Below, one piece after another: positions 60,188 through 64,000 of a stretch of DNA of 64,000 nt. Origin of the DNA: Oxalobacteraceae bacterium (lineage in GTDB: Bacteria; Pseudomonadota; Gammaproteobacteria; Burkholderiales; Burkholderiaceae_D); the NCBI GenBank assembly GCA_003537575.1, contig DPRS01000069.1:14022-78021 (forward strand), read 5' to 3'. The first letter of the stretch is position 1; each line of letters opens with the position of its first letter. The notes beneath the pieces are model-generated. The model did no database searches. It worked only from the letters and a program-made list of their open reading frames with translations, and was not told the DNA's origin. Position numbers and translations under genes: made by a program.

Positions 60188-61189
60188 ATGAAAAATGAAA
60201 ACTCTTTTCCGCCGATTCTCTGCGGCTTGCTCATCTGTGGCGCCCTTCCAGGCATGGCCGTCGCAGCGGAGGCCACTCCGGCCCAGGTCGTGGAAGCGCT
60301 TGAAGGTACTTTCGGCGTTCATCCAGGGGAGCGCCGCAACCACATCAAGGGTCTGTGTGCGGAAGGGGAATTTATTGGCGACAAGGCAGCCAGACCTTAT
60401 TCGAGTTCGGCGCTGTTTTCCGGCAAACCGGTGCCGGTCATTGCCCGTTTCTCCGTCGCCGGCGGCAATCCGAAAGCACCGGACACCGCCAAAAGCGCAC
60501 GCGGCCTGGCGCTTGAGTTCCGCTTGCCGGGCGATAAGCTGCAGCACATCACCATGATCAATACGCCGATGTTCGGCGCAGCGCACCCGCAAACTTTTCT
60601 GGATTCGATCCTTGCCCTGAAGCCCGATCCTGCCACCGGCAAGCCCGACCCGGAAAAGATGAAGGCATTCAAGGCCAGCCATCCGGACAATCTGGCGCAA
60701 GCGACGTTTTTTCAGGAAAACAATCCTCCGACGAGCTATGCCAACAGCGCTTATTTCGGCATTCATACCTTCAAGTTCATCGACAAGCGAAAACGTCCCA
60801 CGCTGGTACGCTGGCGCTTTGTTCCCCGGGATGGAGAAAAACGGCTGAGCGACGAGGAAATGAAAACCGCCGGCACCGATTTCCTCGCAACAGCCTTGCT
60901 CGAGCGAGTCAAGAAATCGCCTGTTCAGTGGGACATGATCGTTACCATCGGAAAGGCCGGGGATCCGGAAGACAATCCGACGCTAAGCTGGCCGGAAGGC
61001 CGCAAGGAAATTCATGCGGGCGTACTGACGATCAAATCTGCCCAAGCGCAAGAGGCAGGAAAATGCGCCCCGATCAATTTCGACCCGCTGGTTATGGCGG
61101 AAGGGATTGCGCCGACAAACGATCCCATACTGTTGTTCAGGTCGCCTTCATATGCCGTGTCGTTTGCCAAGCGGATGAGCGGGAAATAG
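60188..61189 (+). CDS. Periplasmic catalase-related peroxidase (SrpA-like)
   Basis: 333 residues, ATG 60188 behind GAAAGG. Signal peptide about 1-27 (ILCGLLICGALPGMAVAA). Short catalase-fold protein: VHPGERRNHIKGLCAEGEF (distal His in RRNHIKG-type motif), RFSVAGGNPKAPDTAKSARGLALEF, HPQTFLDS, and a C-terminal proximal Tyr in LFRSPSYAVSFAKR. It resembles SrpA/KatA-related small peroxidases of proteobacteria. It is a different subfamily from the cytoplasmic form at 7192. A peroxide-scavenging role in the periplasm is likely. Confidence 0.92.
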   Translation: MKNENSFPPILCGLLICGALPGMAVAAEATPAQVVEALEGTFGVHPGERRNHIKGLCAEGEFIGDKAARPYSSSALFSGKPVPVIARFSVAGGNPKAPDTAKSARGLALEFRLPGDKLQHITMINTPMFGAAHPQTFLDSILALKPDPATGKPDPEKMKAFKASHPDNLAQATFFQENNPPTSYANSAYFGIHTFKFIDKRKRPTLVRWRFVPRDGEKRLSDEEMKTAGTDFLATALLERVKKSPVQWDMIVTIGKAGDPEDNPTLSWPEGRKEIHAGVLTIKSAQAQEAGKCAPINFDPLVMAEGIAPTNDPILLFRSPSYAVSFAKRMSGK

Positions 61190-61336
61190 GCGCCGCAGCA
61201 GAACTGCCACTTTTCCCGTCCCACATCTAGCCGCCCAGCCCTTCAACAGACAAGCATGGCGATGATGGTCGAATTTTCCCCTAAGTGGAATTCGCAAGGG
61301 CGACGGTTTTCGTATTAATTTCCCGGCCGGGTCGGC

Positions 61337-61342
61337 TATAAT
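61337..61342 (+). promoter_or_regulatory. Probable tRNA-Arg promoter -10 element
   Basis: Perfect TATAAT followed by a GC-rich discriminator (CTCGGGCGC), 36 bp before the tRNA. No good -35 is seen at 16-18 bp. Confidence 0.6.
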
Positions 61343-61377
61343 CTCGGGCGCAGCTTGTTTTTACTGCCTGCAAGCGT

Positions 61378-61452
61378 CTCGCCGTAGTTCAATGGATAGA
61401 ACGAGTGCCTCCTAAGCGCTAGATACAGGTTCGATTCCTGTCGGCGGGACCA
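61378..61452 (+). tRNA. tRNA-Arg (anticodon CCU)
   Basis: A 75-nt cloverleaf with encoded CCA. Acceptor CTCGCCG/CGGCGGG, D stem GTTC/GAAC, anticodon stem AGTGC/GCGCT with loop CTCCTAA and anticodon CCT at 61411-61413, T arm ACAGG TTCGATT CCTGT. It reads AGG. First pair is C1-G72 and the flanking bases extend the acceptor helix by two pairs. Confidence 0.95.
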
Positions 61453-61576
61453 TTTCCAAGCGAAAATTCCCCCATTCTGTAAAGAGACAGCCATCCCCTT
61501 TCAGCTGTCAGTCATCCTTTTGCCCACCACGGTTGTCGCATTCCTTTTAAATGCACTATCTACGACGTCAATAAAT

Positions 61577-61588
61577 TACCTTAAGGTA
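61577..61588. promoter_or_regulatory. Palindrome upstream of the sigma-54 promoter
   Basis: TACCTTAAGGTA, a perfect 12-bp palindrome about 90 bp upstream of the sigma-54 site, a usual distance for an enhancer-binding activator. Role is inferred. Confidence 0.45.
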
Positions 61589-61665
61589 TTTGCCAACTGT
61601 CGATTTTTCTTACATTTCCGCTTAAGCATGAGGATAAGATGTTGAATTAATTAACCTTTTTTAAC

Positions 61666-61681
61666 TGGCACCCTTCTTGCA
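61666..61681 (+). promoter_or_regulatory. Sigma-54 (RpoN) -24/-12 promoter of the PEP-CTERM gene
   Basis: TGGCACCCTTCTTGCA matches the consensus TGGCACGnnnnTTGCA at all defined positions but one, with exactly 10 nt between the GG and GC. Transcription would begin about 61692, 29 nt before the ATG. Confidence 0.85.
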
Positions 61682-61720
61682 TTTTCTATATCATTACTCA
61701 GCAGAACATGAAAGATCGCC

Positions 61721-62293
61721 ATGAATTTCAAAAACTTAATCGGCTCTTTACTTTTTGTTGGCCTGGGCCTGCAAGGGGCCGCATCTCACGCCGCTTACGT
61801 ACTTGATAAAAAAATTGGTGAGCGCAATCTCGGCAGTTCCGGGGACGCAGCTGAACTTGCCGCCCTCAAGGAAATCACCGGTATTGATTCACTGGTACAG
61901 GATTTCAAACTGGAATTTAGTATGGGGGATGCTTTTCAGAACCCAGGCACACTGGATCAATGGGTGCTCGATATCGCCCCCAACTCACCTGGCTACTTCC
62001 TCTTGAAGTTTGGCAGCGGCAGCACCAATGCCACGGCTGATACGTTTTTCTTCCAAAACATCGGTGAATTGACCAAGCTTGTCTGGTCCAATGCGGATGT
62101 GCAGTTTCTCTCCGGCGGCGATTGCAAGGACGGGAATGACGGTGCCTGCAATATCGGACGACTGAGTCATTACAACGGATTCGGCAGCAATGGCGGCACA
62201 GTTCCGGAACCTGCAACAACCGCTCTGCTCGGCCTCGGCCTTTTGGGGTTTGCGCTGTCGCGCCGCCGCAATTCCTCGCGTCTGTCGCGCTAA
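61721..62293 (+). CDS. PEP-CTERM sorting domain protein
   Basis: 190 residues from ATG 61721, with GAAAG upstream. Signal peptide about 1-24 (LIGSLLFVGLGLQGAASHA). The middle about 130 residues are a beta-rich domain with no family I know (DQWVLDIAPNSPGYFLLKFGSG). The C-terminus is a complete exosortase tag: VPEP at 161-164, hydrophobic helix ATTALLGLGLLGFAL, then basic SRRRNSSRLSR. Exosortase cleaves such tags and places the protein outside the cell, linked to exopolysaccharide. The sigma-54 promoter fits known RpoN control of this class. Its stop overlaps the convergent lipoprotein gene. Confidence 0.93.
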   Translation: MNFKNLIGSLLFVGLGLQGAASHAAYVLDKKIGERNLGSSGDAAELAALKEITGIDSLVQDFKLEFSMGDAFQNPGTLDQWVLDIAPNSPGYFLLKFGSGSTNATADTFFFQNIGELTKLVWSNADVQFLSGGDCKDGNDGACNIGRLSHYNGFGSNGGTVPEPATTALLGLGLLGFALSRRRNSSRLSR

Positions 62294-63096
62294 CGTATCC
62301 CCGCCAGTACGGTCGCAACGCTGCGTGATGCGTCGCTTCCCGCCACCAATAGCTGACGCCTGCCATTACTTAGCAGATAACTTACGGCATGCCCCGTCGC
62401 GCGCTGGCCGGCCAGAGCGCATGACGAAGTACCAAAGGGGTTGTCAAAGCGGATGCTTACGTCAAACACATTTTTGCCGCTGGCCCGGGGCACGATCGTG
62501 CCGCTGAGATCGCAATCGGCTGAAGATCCCGTATAACTTCCTGTAGCGGCAATATTCAGCGATGCCGACAAGCCCGTCGCTGCAGTCATGCTCCATGGGC
62601 CGGCAATGTCCGTCAATCTGGCTGGCGTGTCGTAGTTATAGACTGCTCTATCCGGCGCTGCGCCTGCATAGGTAATTGCCGTGCCGCTTGTGGCGACTAC
62701 CGCCCTGAAGCTTACGCCGGGGGAAAATGTCCCGGTCAGAGTGCCGGAAACCGGCAAACCGATGGCGCTAAAATCTTTCAGATCGGCCGACGTGAAACCG
62801 CCATTGGCGGCCTGGCCCGTTCCGGTGATGACGCCCTCGGTGCCGAAACCGTTGGCGGAAAGCGCCCCATAAATGATGTAGTACTGGTTATTTTCCAGCA
62901 CGAGGGTATTGAAATGGCGGCCATTTGACGCAGTGCCTGCATAAAGACCTTCGGCGGCGACGGGCGGCAGCGAGCTCGTGGTCGTGGAAGCCTCGACGAA
63001 CTCGCCGCCGGTCGGGCTGCCTCCGCCGCCGCATCCGCCCAAAAATGCCGCCAGCATCCCTGCCACGACAGAAGAGTACTGTTTATGGTTCACCAT
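62290..63096 (-). CDS. Gly-rich lipoprotein of unknown function
   Basis: 268 residues from ATG 63096 (MVNHKQYSS); the open frame extends upstream to 63219, but that part lacks a ribosome site and lies in the terminator of the next gene. The N-terminus is a lipoprotein signal: VVAGMLAAFLGGCGGGGSP, lipid-bearing Cys about 23, then a Gly/Ser/Thr linker. The rest is beta-rich (GLYAGTASNGRHFNTLVLENNQYYIIYGA, FSAIGLPVSGTLTGTFSPG) and ends SVATVLAGIR. I do not recognise a family. Gly after the Cys favours outer-membrane placement. Confidence 0.88.
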   Translation of the reverse strand: MVNHKQYSSVVAGMLAAFLGGCGGGGSPTGGEFVEASTTTSSLPPVAAEGLYAGTASNGRHFNTLVLENNQYYIIYGALSANGFGTEGVITGTGQAANGGFTSADLKDFSAIGLPVSGTLTGTFSPGVSFRAVVATSGTAITYAGAAPDRAVYNYDTPARLTDIAGPWSMTAATGLSASLNIAATGSYTGSSADCDLSGTIVPRASGKNVFDVSIRFDNPFGTSSCALAGQRATGHAVSYLLSNGRRQLLVAGSDASRSVATVLAGIR

Positions 63097-63172
63097 GCGC
63101 TTCCCGGAGTATTGCGCGAACGGCATCGCCACTATCTCGCGCGCCATTAAAAAGCACTGCCTCAACAATATA

Positions 63173-63202
63173 GAAAAAAAGCATCCCACATTCGTGAGAT
63201 GC
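63173..63202 (-). terminator. Rho-independent terminator of the exported protein gene
   Basis: On the minus strand GCATC-T-CAC pairs with GTG-G-GATGC across GAAT-like loop, followed by seven T. It lies about 90 bp after the stop at 63292. Confidence 0.85.
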
Positions 63203-63291
63203 TTCACTTGCGCCATCATCAGAACTCGCCATTTTTACCGGTTTTGTCCTGCACGCAGGAATGTCATTTCCCCATTTCATTGTTGTGGAAA

Positions 63292-63867
63292 TCACCGAGC
63301 ATAAAATGGCGGCGTGCCATAGTTTGTCAGCGGCACGGTTGCTTGCGCGGGTGTCACCCACAGGTTGGGATAAGCCTTTGCAGCGCAGGTCCCGTCATAC
63401 TGGCGTTCCGACTGGATTGCATATTGAGTATAAGTCGGGTTTTGCCCACTGACGTATGCTGTCCACTGCGCTCCCTGGCGGGATGGCGCGACCAGATATT
63501 GCGATCCATAGGCGGGTGGCGAATATTCCGGACCTGGAGCAGCCGTCTGATTCTGCGTGGTCGATGTCGGCGCGGTCGGCGCCGTGCCGATGTAGGCTTG
63601 CCCGGTGCAGTTCGCCGACTGGTAATAGACCGGCACATGCTTCCAGGTCAGTCCGCTGGAAAGAGGTCGCTTTGCGGCATAGTCATAATGCGCATCCAGG
63701 TAAACGCGCACTGGCTGGTTGTTATACTGAACGACGACAGAATCGCCCTTGTATTCCCCGATCGCCTTGCCGGAAGAGTCATACAGGTCAGGCGTTGCCT
63801 GCCCCCATGCAGCCGATGCCGCCATTGCCATCGCCGCAAATATGCCCGCTTGTCTTGATTTTTCCAT
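63292..63867 (-). CDS. Exported protein of unknown function
   Basis: 191 residues, ATG 63867 behind GGAGAA. Signal peptide about 1-23 (AGIFAAMAMAASAAWG). The mature part starts ATPDLYDSSGKAIGEYKGDSVVVQYNNQPVRVYLDAHYD, a short beta-rich segment, and then a Thr/Pro/Gln/Tyr-rich low-complexity middle (TAPTAPTSTTQNQTAAPGPEYSPP) that could be extracellular or in a collagen-tail-type setting. Two Cys may pair in the periplasm. Family not recognised. Followed by a clear terminator. Confidence 0.85.
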   Translation of the reverse strand: MEKSRQAGIFAAMAMAASAAWGQATPDLYDSSGKAIGEYKGDSVVVQYNNQPVRVYLDAHYDYAAKRPLSSGLTWKHVPVYYQSANCTGQAYIGTAPTAPTSTTQNQTAAPGPEYSPPAYGSQYLVAPSRQGAQWTAYVSGQNPTYTQYAIQSERQYDGTCAAKAYPNLWVTPAQATVPLTNYGTPPFYAR

Positions 63868-64000
63868 CTTTATTCTCCATTCGTTTGAAAAGCGTTCAAC
63901 AAGAATCAATGGCGCAATCAAATAATTGAAAACGCCCTTTGAGCCTAGTGGCTATCCTGCGGGTTAGAAGATCAGGCTTGTAATTCGCTTTGATGAAACT
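63868..64000. other. Right-edge intergenic sequence
   Basis: 133 bp at the window edge. It holds the upstream region of the exported protein gene. I see no further gene start or clear signal in it. Confidence 0.5.

Noticed and set aside
61378..61720. Integrative element at the tRNA-Arg gene
   Set aside because: No integrase, no repeat of the tRNA 3' end within the window, and no change of base composition that marks an island edge.

Overview
The window reads as a chromosomal segment of a betaproteobacterium of the order Burkholderiales, most likely family Oxalobacteraceae (Herminiimonas / Herbaspirillum / Noviherbaspirillum type). This is inferred from the GC-rich coding style, the protein sequences, the gene neighbourhoods (tkt-gap, ribF-ileS-lspA-coaBC-dut, clpS-clpA next to a cold-shock gene) and a PEP-CTERM protein. 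I see no phage, integron, CRISPR array, rRNA or intact insertion sequence. Most of the window is core chromosome; the accessory-looking parts are the two ends.

Left end (1-11.9 kb): the 5' part of a very long Ala/Glu/Arg-rich coiled-coil protein; a 1774-residue hybrid protein (degenerate kinase-like segment, AAA+ ATPase, helical repeats, GAF, histidine kinase, receiver); then a redox cluster. In this cluster a catalase-like haem protein (+) converges, with a 67-nt overlap, on a three-gene operon (-) made of two paralogous ~228-residue proteins of unknown function and a Dyp-type peroxidase. A free-standing Hpt phosphotransfer protein follows. This is the part most likely to hold an undescribed system.

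Middle (11.9-34.5 kb): srkA, a YecA/SEC-C protein, orn, an M48 CAAX-type protease, a pterin dehydratase and rsgA; a TIGR01777 epimerase; a GbsR/MarR-type regulator with an SDR-DoxX and DUF2269 pair. A 20-bp operator-like palindrome lies both before the regulator and before the SDR-DoxX gene. Then come argF-argG, ppnP, murB, yajQ, a short conserved gene, a retropepsin-like protease, aroG, a REP-like repeat, and tldD-nitrilase-yhdP.

Right middle (34.5-59.9 kb): glnE; tkt-gap; rsmE; ribF-ileS-lspA-coaBC-dut followed by a secreted M48/PDZ lipoprotein that has Arg in place of the first zinc His; clpS-clpA; a cold-shock gene with a structured leader; icd with a 14-bp palindrome in its upstream region; rluE; a DUF192 protein; rpsT; murJ; a SirB1-family gene; uup.

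Right end (59.9-64 kb): a periplasmic SrpA-like catalase-related peroxidase, tRNA-Arg(CCU), a PEP-CTERM surface protein behind a near-consensus sigma-54 promoter, a Gly-rich lipoprotein that converges on it with a 4-nt overlap, and an exported protein of unknown function. All start choices, promoters and operators are read by eye and were not tested by any search.
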